Assembly: GCA_965262585.1 (NCBI GenBank)
Contig: OZ253546.1
Coordinates: 2,294,001 to 2,358,000, forward strand
Source of the DNA: JAHRAW01 sp965262585
GTDB lineage: Bacteria > Pseudomonadota > Gammaproteobacteria > Arenicellales > Poriferihabitantaceae
Direction of reading: 5' to 3'
DNA length: 64,000 bases
Shown here: one piece after another, positions 27,759 to 37,708 of the stretch
Layout of the letters: each line of letters begins with the position of its first letter
Position numbering within the stretch: position 1 is the first letter of the stretch
Made by a program: the position numbers and the translations under genes
Notes under the pieces: model-generated
The model's input: the letters and a program-made list of their open reading frames with translations, nothing else
The model's database searches: none
What the model was told of the DNA's origin: nothing

Positions 27759-29405
27759 CTACTCCCACTCGATGGTGGCCGGTGGTTTGCCGGAGATGTC
27801 GTAGGTTACGCGCCCGATGCCGCGAACTTCGTTGAGGATGCGGTTGGATATGATTGCCAATACTTCCCAGGGAATGCGCTTCCAGTCGGCGGTCATGAAA
27901 TCCACGGTCTCCACGGCGCGCAGTGCGATGACATATTCATGGGCGCGGTTGTCGCCCACCACTCCCACGGATTTGACCGGCAGGAACACCGCGAATGCCT
28001 GACTGATTTGATCGTATAGATCGTGTTTTTTTAATTCCTCGAGATAGATGGCGTCGGCGTGGCGCAGAAGGTCGGCAAATTCCCGGTTCACTTCGCCGAG
28101 AATGCGCACTCCGAGGCCGGGGCCGGGGAACGGATGGCGGTTGATCATGGCCGCTGGCAGGCCGAGTTCGAGGCCAATTTTTCGCACCTCGTCCTTAAAT
28201 AATTCGCGCAACGGTTCGAGCAGTTTGAGCGCCATTCGTTCGGGCAGCCCGGCGACGTTGTGGTGGGATTTGATGACCTTTGCGGGGCCGTGTTTGCTGC
28301 CGGCGGATTCGATGACATCCGGGTAGATGGTACCTTGGGCGAGCCACTTGGCGTTGCTGATGGCGGCGGCTTCCAGTTCGAAAATTTCCACAAACAGGTT
28401 GCCGATAATTTTGCGTTTTTGCTCCGGGTCGACGACGCCCTTGAGGCGCGCAAGAAAGCGATCTTCCGCATCCACTCGAATCACCCGCACGCCGAGATGC
28501 TCGGCAAAAGTTTTCATCACCAAGTCGCCTTCGTTCAATCTCAAAAGCCCGGTGTCCACAAAGATGCAAGTCAACTGGTCGCCGATGGCGCGCCGCAAAA
28601 GCGCGGCGGTGACCGATGAATCGACGCCGCCGGATAAACCAAGAACTACGGCTTGCTCGCCGACTTGCTCGCGCACTTCGCCGAGCATGGTATCAATGAT
28701 GTTTTTGGGAACCCAGTGGCGACCGCAGCCGCACAAGTCGTGCACAAAACGCGACAGGATTTCCCGGCCACCGACGGTGTGGGTTACTTCGGGATGAAAC
28801 TGCACGCCGAAAAATTTGCGCGTCTCATCGGCGATGGCGGCATACGGAGAATTGGCGCTGGAAGCGATGACCGCGAAGCCTTCGGGAAGCGCGGTTACGC
28901 GGTCGCCGTGACTCATCCATACATCGAGTTGTGCGCCGCTTTTCCCCAGCAAAGCACCGGAGACGCAGGTTTGTACTTGCGCATGGCCGTATTCATGATG
29001 CGCGGCGTTTTCCACCGTGCCGCCGAGTTGCGCGACCAGGGTTTGCATGCCATAGCAGATGCCCAGAATGGGTCGTCCCAGGGTGAAAATCTCCGCCGGT
29101 GCGAGCGGGGTTTCATCCGCCCAAGCCGAAGCCGGGCCGCCGGAAAAGATGAAACCGTCGGCGGCAAATTCGGCGATTTTTTCAAAGTCCACATCCCACG
29201 GAAAAATTTCGCAATAAACCCCGAGTTCGCGCACGCTGCGACCGATGAGTTGGGTATATTGCGCGCCAAAGTCGAGGATGAGAATGCGCTGCCGATGCGT
29301 ATCATCGCCGTGCAAGTTTTTCGGCTTCACGGCGGCGGACTTCACCACGCCCTCAACTTTGCTGGTAGTTGGACGCTTCCTTGACGATCGAAACATCATG
29401 CACAT
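27759..29405 (-). CDS. guaA: GMP synthase (glutamine-hydrolysing)
   Basis: GuaA converts XMP to GMP using glutamine and ATP, the last step of guanine nucleotide synthesis. The class I amidotransferase domain comes first, with nucleophile Cys in GICYGMQTL and His/Glu in GVQFHPEVTH. It is followed by the ATP-pyrophosphatase P-loop GLSGGVDSS and the dimerisation domain ending in PPATIEWE. The ATG at 29405 overlaps the end of guaB by 53 bp and gives 548 aa, about 20 residues longer than usual. GTG codons at 29348 or 29345, just after the guaB stop, are equally plausible starts. Co-transcription with guaB and tadA is likely. Confidence 0.95.
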   Translation of the reverse strand: MCMMFRSSRKRPTTSKVEGVVKSAAVKPKNLHGDDTHRQRILILDFGAQYTQLIGRSVRELGVYCEIFPWDVDFEKIAEFAADGFIFSGGPASAWADETPLAPAEIFTLGRPILGICYGMQTLVAQLGGTVENAAHHEYGHAQVQTCVSGALLGKSGAQLDVWMSHGDRVTALPEGFAVIASSANSPYAAIADETRKFFGVQFHPEVTHTVGGREILSRFVHDLCGCGRHWVPKNIIDTMLGEVREQVGEQAVVLGLSGGVDSSVTAALLRRAIGDQLTCIFVDTGLLRLNEGDLVMKTFAEHLGVRVIRVDAEDRFLARLKGVVDPEQKRKIIGNLFVEIFELEAAAISNAKWLAQGTIYPDVIESAGSKHGPAKVIKSHHNVAGLPERMALKLLEPLRELFKDEVRKIGLELGLPAAMINRHPFPGPGLGVRILGEVNREFADLLRHADAIYLEELKKHDLYDQISQAFAVFLPVKSVGVVGDNRAHEYVIALRAVETVDFMTADWKRIPWEVLAIISNRILNEVRGIGRVTYDISGKPPATIEWE

Positions 29406-30813
29406 GGCTTTCCTTCATACCGGCGTTGGTGATGCGCACGAATTGCGCGCGGCTTCGCATCTGTTCGATGTCGGCGTTGCCGGTGTAGCCCATGCTGGAG
29501 CGCAGTCCGCCCATCAACTGGTGGATGATATTCGCCATCGGCCCCTTGTAGGGAACCCGCCCTTCGATGCCTTCCGGCACCAGTTTGTCGACGCTGTCCA
29601 CGCCTTCCTGAAAGTAGCGATCTTTGGAGCCTTTCTGCAGCGCGCCGAGGGAGCCCATGCCACGATAGGATTTATACGAACGGCCCTGATACATTTCGAT
29701 TTCCCCCGGTGCCTCGTCGGCACCGGCAAGCAATCCGCCCACCATCACCGAATGCGCACCGGCGGCGATGCACTTGGCGATGTCCCCGGAATAGCGAACG
29801 CCGCCGTCGGCGATGCACGGGACGCCGCTGCCCTGCAGCCCTTTGCACACCTCTCGGATGGCGTGAATTTGCGGCACGCCGACCCCGGCGACGATGCGCG
29901 TGGTGCAGATGGAGCCCGGGCCGATGCCCACCTTGACGCCGTCGGCACCGGCTTCCACGAGATCCCGTGCCGCCTCGGCGGTGGCGATGTTGCCGCCGAC
30001 CACTTGCGCATCGGGATAGGTTTTCTTAATCATCCTGACCCGCTCGAGCACGCCGGTGGAGTGGCCGTGGGCGGTATCCACCACGATGGCGTCGACGCCG
30101 ACTGCCACCAGCCGCTCGATGCGTTCATCGACATCGGCACCGATACCCACCGCCGCCGCCGCCAGCAGCCGCCCCTGCTGATCCCGACAGGCGTTGGGAA
30201 AGTCGCTGGATTTCTGAATATCTTTTACCGTTATCAAGCCCTTGAGATGGTTATCCTCGTCTACTACCAGTACTTTTTCGATGCGGTGGCGGTGGAGCAA
30301 ATCCTCGACTTCCGCGAAAGTCGCGCCGGTGCGCACCGTGATCAACTGCTCCTGCGCGGTCATAACCCGGCTGACTGGCGTATCCATTGACTTCTCGAAG
30401 CGTAAGTCGCGGCTGGTAACGATGCCGATAGCCCGTGGCCCGTCCACCACCGGCACCCCGGAGATGTTGTATTTGCGCATCAAATCAAGCACATCGCGCA
30501 CCCGTGCATCCTTCTCCACGCACACCGGATCGCTAATCACGCCGCTCTCGTGTTTCTTCACGCGATTCACTTCCCGGGCCTGCAATTCCGGCGATAAATT
30601 GCGGTGAATGACGCCGACCCCACCGGCCTGAGCCAGACAAATCGCGGTATCAGCCCCGGTCACGGTGTCCATTGCCGCCGAGATCAAAGGGATATTGAGG
30701 CCAAGGCCGCGGGTGAGGCAGGTTTGTAGTTTCACCTCACGAGGCAACACCGACGAACGTGCGGGTAGCAACAGTACGTCGTCGAAGGTAAGCGCCAACT
30801 CGATAGGTTCCAT
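29353..30813 (-). CDS. guaB: Inosine-5'-monophosphate dehydrogenase
   Basis: GuaB oxidises IMP to XMP with NAD+, the rate-limiting step toward GMP. The protein starts MEPIELALTFDDVLLLPA, which is typical of the family. Two CBS domains lie at about residues 90-200 (MTAQEQLITV, HRIEKVLVVD). The catalytic loop GIGPGSICTTR contains the active-site Cys. The flap region is YRGMGSLGA. ATG 30813 gives 486 aa, the usual length; an upstream in-frame TTG at 30828 is not needed. It is first in the guaB-guaA-tadA run and divergent from pyrF. Confidence 0.96.
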   Translation of the reverse strand: MEPIELALTFDDVLLLPARSSVLPREVKLQTCLTRGLGLNIPLISAAMDTVTGADTAICLAQAGGVGVIHRNLSPELQAREVNRVKKHESGVISDPVCVEKDARVRDVLDLMRKYNISGVPVVDGPRAIGIVTSRDLRFEKSMDTPVSRVMTAQEQLITVRTGATFAEVEDLLHRHRIEKVLVVDEDNHLKGLITVKDIQKSSDFPNACRDQQGRLLAAAAVGIGADVDERIERLVAVGVDAIVVDTAHGHSTGVLERVRMIKKTYPDAQVVGGNIATAEAARDLVEAGADGVKVGIGPGSICTTRIVAGVGVPQIHAIREVCKGLQGSGVPCIADGGVRYSGDIAKCIAAGAHSVMVGGLLAGADEAPGEIEMYQGRSYKSYRGMGSLGALQKGSKDRYFQEGVDSVDKLVPEGIEGRVPYKGPMANIIHQLMGGLRSSMGYTGNADIEQMRSRAQFVRITNAGMKESHVHDVSIVKEASNYQQS

Positions 30814-30956
30814 TGGTGAATTATACAAGAACCGGGAATGATGGCGAAACGATACCGGATGATTGGATGCGGTTACCGATATAATCCAAAACTATACCGG
30901 GTATCGCCCGCCGGGCGGACAATCCTGCCAATATCAGTCATTTTGTGAGTTAGTTT
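30814..30956. promoter_or_regulatory. Divergent promoter region between guaB and pyrF
   Basis: This 143-bp spacer must hold the start signals of both operons. TATAAT boxes are present at 30880-30885 on the plus strand (toward pyrF) and around 30820-30825 on the minus strand, but the latter is too close to the guaB ATG to be its main promoter. No well-spaced -35 consensus was found, so the assignments are tentative. Confidence 0.35.
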
Positions 30957-31787
30957 ATGAGCCATTTTATCGAAATCCTCGCCGAAAGCAGCCGCCGCCG
31001 ACAATCGTTGTTGTGCGTGGGGCTGGATCCAGATGCCGCAAAATTGCCGGCGGCGTTGCGGGGAGAGCGGATGCCGTTGCTTGCCTTCAACCGCGAAATC
31101 ATCGATGCCACCGCGCCCTGGGCCTGTGCGTTCAAGCCACAAATCGCCTGTTACGCGGCGGTGGGGGCGGAATCCCAACTAGAGGAGACCATCGCCCATA
31201 TCAAGCAACACCACCCGGATATTCCGGTGATTCTAGACGCCAAGCGCGGCGACATCGGCGTAACCGCAAAAATGTACGCACGGGAAGCCTTCGAGCGTTA
31301 TCAGGCCGATGCGGTAACCGTCAATCCCTACTTGGGGGGCGACTCGCTGGAGCCGTTTTTGGATTATGCGGACAAAGGCGTATTCATATTGTGCCGCACC
31401 TCCAACCCCGGCAGCGGAGATTTTCAGGAATTGCAAAGCGATGGATTATCACTAGCCCACCGAGTCGCCACCCGCGCCGCCGAACACTGGAATAAAAACG
31501 GAAACGTCGGACTGGTAGTCGGCGCCACTTGGCCCAAAGAAGTCCGCGCCATTCGCAAACTGGCTGGCGACATGCCGCTACTGATTCCGGGAATCGGCAC
31601 ACAAGGGGGAGATCTGGCAGCAGTGCTGGCAAACGGCCTAACCCCCACCGGCAACGGACTACTCATCAACATATCCCGCGCCATCATAAACGCCAAAACC
31701 CAAAACAAAGACTTCGCCCAAGCCGCAGCCCAAGCCGCTGAAGGATTCTGCCGCCAGATTAACGAACATCGTAGCCCGTCTTTATAA
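30957..31787 (+). CDS. pyrF: Orotidine 5'-phosphate decarboxylase (type 2)
   Basis: PyrF decarboxylates OMP to UMP, completing pyrimidine synthesis. The catalytic Asp-Lys-Asp cluster is seen in ILDAKRGDIG followed by TAKMYA, near residue 95. At 276 aa, with the N-terminal LCVGLDPD motif and the C-terminal LIPGIGTQGG phosphate-binding loop, it belongs to the longer type 2 family. It stands alone on the plus strand and is followed by repeats. A short hairpin (31789-31796 with 31809-31816) follows the stop, but without a T-run. Confidence 0.94.
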   Translation: MSHFIEILAESSRRRQSLLCVGLDPDAAKLPAALRGERMPLLAFNREIIDATAPWACAFKPQIACYAAVGAESQLEETIAHIKQHHPDIPVILDAKRGDIGVTAKMYAREAFERYQADAVTVNPYLGGDSLEPFLDYADKGVFILCRTSNPGSGDFQELQSDGLSLAHRVATRAAEHWNKNGNVGLVVGATWPKEVRAIRKLAGDMPLLIPGIGTQGGDLAAVLANGLTPTGNGLLINISRAIINAKTQNKDFAQAAAQAAEGFCRQINEHRSPSL

Positions 31788-31799
31788 AGAGCGGCTTAC

Positions 31800-32888
31800 A
31801 CCGGCGTTAGCCGCTCCCTACGCCGTCATTCTCGTGCCCCAACTCGTTATTTCCGCGACAGCGGGAATGATGAGTTGGGGACACGGGAATCCAGTAAAAC
31901 ATGCCGGCGATAGCCGACTCCCTACGCCGTTATTCTCGCGAAAGCGGGAATCCAGTGTTCGGCGAGATCCGACTCATTATTAGCCTTCTGGATTCCCGAT
32001 ACGATGAAAAATATAGTCGCTGGCGCTCCTTATTTTTCTATCGTTCGGGAATGACGCACTTTTGATATTCCTCGTTTGCGGATGGAATAAAGGGGTCAGT
32101 GTGAATTAGATAAACCCCCATCCCTTCTGGCCGTATAATCAATTTAATTCACACTGACCCCTTTATTCTCACGCGGGAATGACGGAATTATGTTTTTCTT
32201 GGTAGGCGCAGGCGCGGGGTGATGTCCCCACAAAGCCTGACATTCCCACTCGTCGTCATTCTCGTGCCGCCAAGTCGTTATTCCTGCGACAGCAGGAATG
32301 ACGACTTGGGGGACACGGGAATCCAGTAAAACATGCCGGCGAATGCCGACTCCCTACGCCGTTATTCTCGTGAAAGCGGGAATCCAGTACAACATGTCCG
32401 GCGATAGCCGACTCATTATTAGCCTTCTGGATTCCCGATACGATGAAAAATATAGTCGCTGGCGCTCCTTATTTTTCTATCGTTCGGGAATGACGCACTT
32501 TTGATATTCCTCGTTTGTCGATGAGGACTCCCAGACTCGTCATTCTCGTGCCGCCAAGTCGTTATTCCCGCGACAGCGGGAATGATGAGTTGGGGACACG
32601 GGAATCCAGTAAAACATGCCGGCGACAGCCGACTCCCTACGCCGTTATTCTCGCGAAAGCGGGAATCCAGTACAACATGTGCGGCGATAGCCGACTCATT
32701 ATTGGCCTTCTGGATTCCCGATACGATGAAAAATATGGTCGCTGACGCTCCCTATTTTTCTATCGTTCGAGAATGACGACCTTGCGACAGCCGACTCCCC
32801 AGGCCCGTCATTCTCGCGAAAGCGGGAATCCAGTAAGACAAGCGCGGCGACAGCCGCTCCTATGCGGCGCAACCGCAACCCCGCTTTC
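31800..32888. repeat. Intergenic block of REP-like palindromes and 68-bp hairpin elements
   Basis: No gene is supported in this 1.1 kb. It holds repeated palindromes with the core ttctcgcgaaagcgggaa, followed by 'tccagta.aacatg' and 'ccggcga...gccgactccctacgc'. There are three copies of a 68-bp imperfect hairpin at 31988-32055, 32427-32494 and 32710-32777. The hairpin ends are near-complementary (ATTCCCGATACGAT / ATCGTTCGGGAAT) around a GTCGCTGGCGCTCC centre. Short ORFs here are only translations of the repeats. Confidence 0.85.
32085..32168. mobile_element. 84-bp element with 24-bp perfect inverted ends (MITE-like)
   Basis: The arms 32085-32108 and 32145-32168 are exact inverted repeats containing AAAGGGGTCAGTGTGAATTA, separated by 36 bp. 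It sits between copies of the 68-bp hairpin element and carries no coding sequence. The structure suits a miniature transposable element or a REP-type element moved by a transposase encoded elsewhere. No transposase is present in this window. Confidence 0.65.
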
Positions 32889-33422
32889 CTACCGCAACCC
32901 ACCTCGACTTTTCCTACCCGCTAACTGGGATTTCATGCGGCGTTTGTCGCGGGTGTTGACTACCATCATGCGCCATGCCACTCGCACTGCGAAGTAGCCG
33001 GCGCCGGCTAGGGCGGTGCCGAAGATCAGGCAGCCGAGCCACAGGGCGGCTAATTCTTGCATCATGGTTTCGATGGTGATGGGGTTGATGGATACGCCGG
33101 TTTCGCCCAGTAGTGCTGAGCCCAGCAGGTAAGGGGGCGTGTACAAGATCAGCCAAGTGAACGGATTGGACAGCCATACCAAGACGATGGACAGCGGCAG
33201 GTTGGCGCGCCAAAGCATTGCCAGCAGGGCTGCCGGTAGCATTTCCAGGGGTATGGGCAGGTAGGCGCAAAACAGGCCGATGGCGGCGGCCCGCGAAATG
33301 GCGGTGCGGTTGATCATCCACAACGCCGGGTCGCTGAAGCGAATCCCCAGGTATCGGAAAGGGGGAAGGGATTTAATCCGCCCGGGGGAGGGCAGGTATT
33401 TTTTGATGCGTGCTCTTGGCAT
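32889..33422 (-). CDS. DUF2062 membrane protein
   Basis: This 177-aa protein resembles DUF2062 (PF09835) proteins. It has a basic N-terminus with the motif DPALW and hydrophobic segments at about residues 45-75, 80-100 and 120-150. The sequence between them includes PLEMLPAALLAMLWRANLP and the family-like 'SNPFTWLILYTPPYLLGSALLG' region (positions 80-101). It has a basic C-terminal tail. The molecular function of the family is not established; it is an inner-membrane protein. It is divergent from comEC, a neighbourhood frequently seen in gammaproteobacteria. Confidence 0.82.
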   Translation of the reverse strand: MPRARIKKYLPSPGRIKSLPPFRYLGIRFSDPALWMINRTAISRAAAIGLFCAYLPIPLEMLPAALLAMLWRANLPLSIVLVWLSNPFTWLILYTPPYLLGSALLGETGVSINPITIETMMQELAALWLGCLIFGTALAGAGYFAVRVAWRMMVVNTRDKRRMKSQLAGRKSRGGLR

Positions 33423-33536
33423 GGGGGCGGGAAGCCGGATAGTTTGTTGTTTGGCCGGTGCGGGGAAGCGATTAATGGTAGTATAACGCCACTATTCAAG
33501 GATAACGAACAACAACAACGATCAAGGATGATCACT

Positions 33537-35990
33537 ATGCACCGCAGTATATGTCACTGGCCGGACGGCTGGAATAACCCCCACTTATGGTTGCTGGCGT
33601 TTTGCGCGGGCGTGGTTTCGCTCCGGTTTTTTTCGCAACTTCCGCCGTTGCCGCTGACTATTGTGGCGGTGCTGGTGTTGATGCCGTTCGCCGTTCGCCG
33701 TGCATGGCTGCGGCCGGTCGCCGCCCTCGTCATGGGACTTTGCTGGGCCAATGTCGTGGCTACGGCGGTGTCCGGCGTCACCATTGCCTCGGCACTGGAG
33801 AAAAAAGATGTGGTCATTTCCGGTCGGGTGTTCGGCACTCCAGTGGCGGCCGGCGGATACCAGCGCTTTGATTTTCAAGTGGAGCAACTGGTGTGGCGGG
33901 GCGTCGTTTGGCCGTCTCCCGGCAAAATCCGCCTGAAACTGTACCACGACCAGCCGCCAATCCTCAGTGGCCAAAAATGGCGTTTCACCGCGCGCCTCAA
34001 ACAGGCCCGCAGTTATCACAACCCCGGCGCCTCGTTCAACTACGAAACCTACCTGTTTCACCACCGCCTGCGCGCCACCGGCTATGTGCGCGAGAAACCC
34101 ATACCGGTGCTGCTGGAACCGCAAAGCACCTTTTCAATCACCGCTTTTCGCCAGCGCGTGGCCGGCTTCATCCGCACCTCCCTTGCGTCCGGCGAACGCG
34201 CCGGGCTGGTCGCCGCGCTGGCGGTGGGCATCCGCAACGATATGAACGCGCACACCTGGGATGTCCTGCTACGAACCGGAACCATCCATCTGGTGGCCAT
34301 ATCGGGCTTACACATCGGCTTGGTGTCGGGGCTGGTGTTGTTGATTGGCGGTTGGTGCTGGCGGTTTGCCGGGTCGTTGCCCCTGCGCGTACCGGCGCCG
34401 AAAGTCGGCGTCGCCGCCGGGCTGCTTGCCGGATTGGTCTATGCGCTCTTGGCCGGTATGAGCATTCCCACGCAACGCGCGGTGTGCATGCTGGCGGTGG
34501 TTGCGGCGGCGATGTTTTTCCAACGCCGCCCGTTTGGCTGGGAAACTCTGGTGATGGCGCTGGCCGTGGTGCTGGCGGTGGATCCCCTTGCGCCTCTGGC
34601 CGGTGGATTCTGGTTATCCTTCGGCGCGGTGGTGGTGCTGGTTCTGGGGGTTGTGCGCACCCGGGCCGGGCATTCACCCGACTCCAAACCGGCTTGGCGG
34701 ATTTTGTACAAAATCGGCGCGTGGTCGGCCATACAAGTGGTGTTGTTTATCGGCATGGCACCGCTACTACTGGTGCTGTTTCACCGCGTTTCCATTGCCG
34801 CACCCCTCGCCAATCTGGTGGCGGTTCCGGTCATCGGGCTGATCGCGGTTCCGGCGGTATTGCTGGGATTGATGCTGTATTCCATCGGGCTGGAGGAGTT
34901 GGCGGAGTCGGTGTTTGAGGGCGCGCTGTGGGTTATCGACCGGCTGTGGGTGCTTCTTGAATGGCTTGCTTCGGCGGAGTGGTCGGTGTGGCAGCAGTCA
35001 TCGCCGCCGCTGTGGTCTCTGCCATTGGCGGCGGTCGGCGTGGTGCTGCTGTTATCCCCCAAGGCTTTTCCGGCGCGCTGGAGCGGGCTGCTGTGGCTGC
35101 TGCCGATGCTGGCGTTTTCCCCCGCCACCGCCACACCGGGGCCCGGCGAGTTCCGCTACACCATGCTCGAGGTCGGCCACGGCTTGGCGTCGGTGGTGCA
35201 AACCCGCAATCACCTATTGGTCTACGACGCCGGCCCGAAGTTTGCCGGCGGCTTCGATGCCGGGCAAACGATAGTGGCACCCTTTTTGCAGCAGTTGAAT
35301 GCCGAGGCCATCGATATTTTTATCGTCAGCCACGGCGACAACGACCATATTGGCGGCCAGCACGCGGTGCGGGAGCGTTTCGACGCCGGACGAATCCTGA
35401 CCAGCGTCCCCGATAAAATACCCGGGTCGCAAAAATGTCACGCCGGTCAGCATTGGGTGTGGGATGAAGTCCGGTTTGAAGTGTTGTGGCCGCCCCGGGA
35501 CTCCGATGAAGAGGGCAACGATGCCTCCTGCGTGCTCAAAGTCAGTTCCGAATTTGGTTCGGTGTTATTGACCGGCGACATCGGCAAACCAGCGGAAACC
35601 GTGCTCGCCAACTCCGCGCTCGACCTCAGGGCGGATGTGTTGCAAGCCCCCCACCACGGCAGCAAAACCTCTTCCGGCGAAGGGTTTTTGCGCCGCGTGC
35701 AACCCACCATCGCACTAGCCGGCATCGGCTATCTAAACCGCTACGGCCATCCCCACAAAATAGTCGCCGAGCGTTACGCGCGGCTACAAATCCCGCTCTA
35801 TAACACCGCCGACGAAGGCGCCATCAACGCATCTTTTTCCGCCACCGGCATCGCCGTGCACGGCCACCGAGGCGCGCAACGCAAATACTGGCTGCTGCCG
35901 GCCAAACAACTGAGTTCGGTTGTTCGTATTGATGCGCGCTGGGGGAGTGACTACGAGCGAGGAATATCAAAACTCGTCGTTCCCTTGTAG
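33537..35990 (+). CDS. comEC: DNA internalisation-related competence protein ComEC/Rec2
   Basis: ComEC forms the inner-membrane channel for single-stranded DNA during transformation. An N-terminal DUF4131-type region with membrane spans comes first. The Competence domain, with signature HLVAISGLHIGLVSGLVLL near residue 260, follows, with many transmembrane helices. A C-terminal metallo-beta-lactamase domain carries the metal motif SHGDNDHIGG and a second His in APHHGSKTS. The ATG at 33537 is preceded by AAGGAT at 7-8 bp. Upstream in-frame ATGs (33444, 33528) are less well placed. At 817 aa it is a normal full-length protein. No other transformation genes are nearby. Confidence 0.93.
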   Translation: MHRSICHWPDGWNNPHLWLLAFCAGVVSLRFFSQLPPLPLTIVAVLVLMPFAVRRAWLRPVAALVMGLCWANVVATAVSGVTIASALEKKDVVISGRVFGTPVAAGGYQRFDFQVEQLVWRGVVWPSPGKIRLKLYHDQPPILSGQKWRFTARLKQARSYHNPGASFNYETYLFHHRLRATGYVREKPIPVLLEPQSTFSITAFRQRVAGFIRTSLASGERAGLVAALAVGIRNDMNAHTWDVLLRTGTIHLVAISGLHIGLVSGLVLLIGGWCWRFAGSLPLRVPAPKVGVAAGLLAGLVYALLAGMSIPTQRAVCMLAVVAAAMFFQRRPFGWETLVMALAVVLAVDPLAPLAGGFWLSFGAVVVLVLGVVRTRAGHSPDSKPAWRILYKIGAWSAIQVVLFIGMAPLLLVLFHRVSIAAPLANLVAVPVIGLIAVPAVLLGLMLYSIGLEELAESVFEGALWVIDRLWVLLEWLASAEWSVWQQSSPPLWSLPLAAVGVVLLLSPKAFPARWSGLLWLLPMLAFSPATATPGPGEFRYTMLEVGHGLASVVQTRNHLLVYDAGPKFAGGFDAGQTIVAPFLQQLNAEAIDIFIVSHGDNDHIGGQHAVRERFDAGRILTSVPDKIPGSQKCHAGQHWVWDEVRFEVLWPPRDSDEEGNDASCVLKVSSEFGSVLLTGDIGKPAETVLANSALDLRADVLQAPHHGSKTSSGEGFLRRVQPTIALAGIGYLNRYGHPHKIVAERYARLQIPLYNTADEGAINASFSATGIAVHGHRGAQRKYWLLPAKQLSSVVRIDARWGSDYERGISKLVVPL

Positions 35991-36448
35991 GGACAGTGCC
36001 CCCGTGCCTGTCCTTTAATGATGAGTCGGCTATCGCAAGGTCGTCATTCCCGAACGATAGAAAAATAAGGAGCGCCAGCGACTATATTTTTCATCGTATC
36101 GGGAATCCAGAAGGCTAATAATGAGTCGGCTGTCGCCGGCATGTCTCACTGGATTCCCGCTTTCGCGAGAATGACGGCGTAGGGAGTCGGCTGTCGCCGG
36201 ACATGTTGTACTGGATTCCCGCTTTCGCGGGAATAACGGCGTAGGGAGTCGGCATTCGCCGGCATGTTGTACTGGATTCCCGTGTCCCCCAAGTCGTTAT
36301 TCCCGCTGTCGCGTGAATAACGACTTGGGGGCACGAGAATGACGGCGGTGCGTCGTCATTCCCGAACGATAGAAAAATAGGGAGCGCCAGCGACCATATT
36401 TTTCATCGTATCGGGAATCCAGTAAGACAAGCGCGGCGCAGCCGCTCC
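35991..36448. repeat. REP-like palindromes and two inverted 68-bp hairpin elements
   Basis: This 458-bp gap between comEC and the convergent MFS gene holds no supported gene. Copies of the 68-bp hairpin are at 36043-36110 and 36355-36422, both in the opposite orientation to those in 31.8-32.9 kb. Between them are three palindromic units with core ttcccgctttcgcg and an 'aacgacttgggg' unit. The palindromes could act as transcript ends for both flanking genes. Confidence 0.8.
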
Positions 36449-37708
36449 TTATTCAATTTCTTCTACCGCACGGATGCCGTCGGCGACGTTGACTTTCCAT
36501 AGCAACCAGCCGCCGATGACGAATAGGAGGAGCAGGGAGAGTATGCTGTCGCGTTCGTTTGCGCCGGGGATTAGGAAGGGTACTGCGGTCATTAGTAGGG
36601 GGCCTAGAATCGCCGCGAATTTGCCTACCATATTGAAAAATCCGAAAAATTCGGCGCTTCTTTTTTTCGGGACGAAGCGCGCATACATAGAGCGGCTGAG
36701 GCTTTGCACGCCGCCCTGGACGAGGCCGATGGCGGTGGCGAGAAAGTAGAAATCCATCGCCGAATCGAGCCATCGCCAAGCGTATATCACCACTGCCATA
36801 TACACCGAAAGCCCGATTAATATACCGCGCCGGGGACCGATTTTTTTGCCGAGCCAGCCGAAAAACAGCGCCGCCGGGAACGCCACGAACTGGGTTAGCA
36901 GCAACGCCGTGAGCAGGCTTTGGCTGGGCAGGCCGAGGATGCGGTCGCCGAAAAATACTGCCATTTTTATGATCGTTCCGACTCCGTCTATGTAGAACCA
37001 GTAGGCGATTAGAAACAGGAACAGCGTCCTCATCCGGCGCAGTTCCTTGAAGGTGACCACGAGTTCGGCGAACCCTGCGCGGATTGCTTCGATGGCGGTG
37101 GTTTGTTTTGCAGATGTATGTTTCGAGGGCGGGGTTTCGCCGACCATCATCAGTAGCGGTATGGTGAACAATCCCCACCACAATGCCACGCTGATGAAAG
37201 CCGCCGACAATGCGGATGCGGCGTCGGCGAATCCGAACCAGTGGGGCTGCGTGACCATGAGCGCGTTGAGCGCAAACAGCAAGCCGCCGCCGATGTAGCC
37301 GAGGGCGTAGCCATATGCGGAGACGACGTCGAATTCCTCCGGCTCTGAGACTTCCATGATCATCGAGTCGTAGAAGATGTTGGCGCCGGAAAAACCGATG
37401 CTGCCGACTCCGTAGAGGAGCAGCCCGGCCCACCAGATGCCGACGTGTACCCAGGCGAGGGATGCGCTCATGAGGATGCCCAGCATGGCGAACGCCGCCA
37501 GAAATTTTTTGCGGCTGCCGCCGTGGTCTGATATTGCTCCCAGCAACGGAGCGGCAACGGCGATGAGGAGGCTCGAGGCGGCCAGCGTGATGTTGAACCA
37601 GAACTGGGACTCCCCGGTATCCAAGTCGGCGGTGAGCACGCTGTAAAAGACCGGGAAAAAACCGGCGATGACAGTGGTGGCAAATGCCGAGTTAGCCCAG
37701 TCATACAA
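36449..37708 (-). CDS. UMF1-family MFS transporter
   Basis: The protein has about 12 hydrophobic segments and the N-terminal signature YDWANSAFATTV followed by GFFPVFYSVL, diagnostic of the UMF1/Atg22-like branch of the major facilitator superfamily. The substrate is unknown; a neighbouring sarcosine oxidase operon might suggest a metabolite exporter, but this is a guess. The 5' end is uncertain. The frame continues upstream without stop to beyond 37756 (residues RILLNRPVLAWAL precede YDWAN, as in relatives) but has no ATG or GTG. The true start may be CTG 37738 or an ATC/ATT near 37750-37756, where CGGAG lies just upstream. TTG 37708 is the downstream alternative. Confidence 0.85.
   Translation of the reverse strand: MYDWANSAFATTVIAGFFPVFYSVLTADLDTGESQFWFNITLAASSLLIAVAAPLLGAISDHGGSRKKFLAAFAMLGILMSASLAWVHVGIWWAGLLLYGVGSIGFSGANIFYDSMIMEVSEPEEFDVVSAYGYALGYIGGGLLFALNALMVTQPHWFGFADAASALSAAFISVALWWGLFTIPLLMMVGETPPSKHTSAKQTTAIEAIRAGFAELVVTFKELRRMRTLFLFLIAYWFYIDGVGTIIKMAVFFGDRILGLPSQSLLTALLLTQFVAFPAALFFGWLGKKIGPRRGILIGLSVYMAVVIYAWRWLDSAMDFYFLATAIGLVQGGVQSLSRSMYARFVPKKRSAEFFGFFNMVGKFAAILGPLLMTAVPFLIPGANERDSILSLLLLFVIGGWLLWKVNVADGIRAVEEIE

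Noticed and set aside
29245..30390. 381-codon plus-strand frame opposite guaB/guaA
   Set aside because: It is antisense to two well-supported enzymes and shows no recognisable domain.
31789..31816. Rho-independent terminator after pyrF
   Set aside because: The 8-bp stem is not followed by a T-run and is part of the dispersed repeat phrase; terminator function is unproven.
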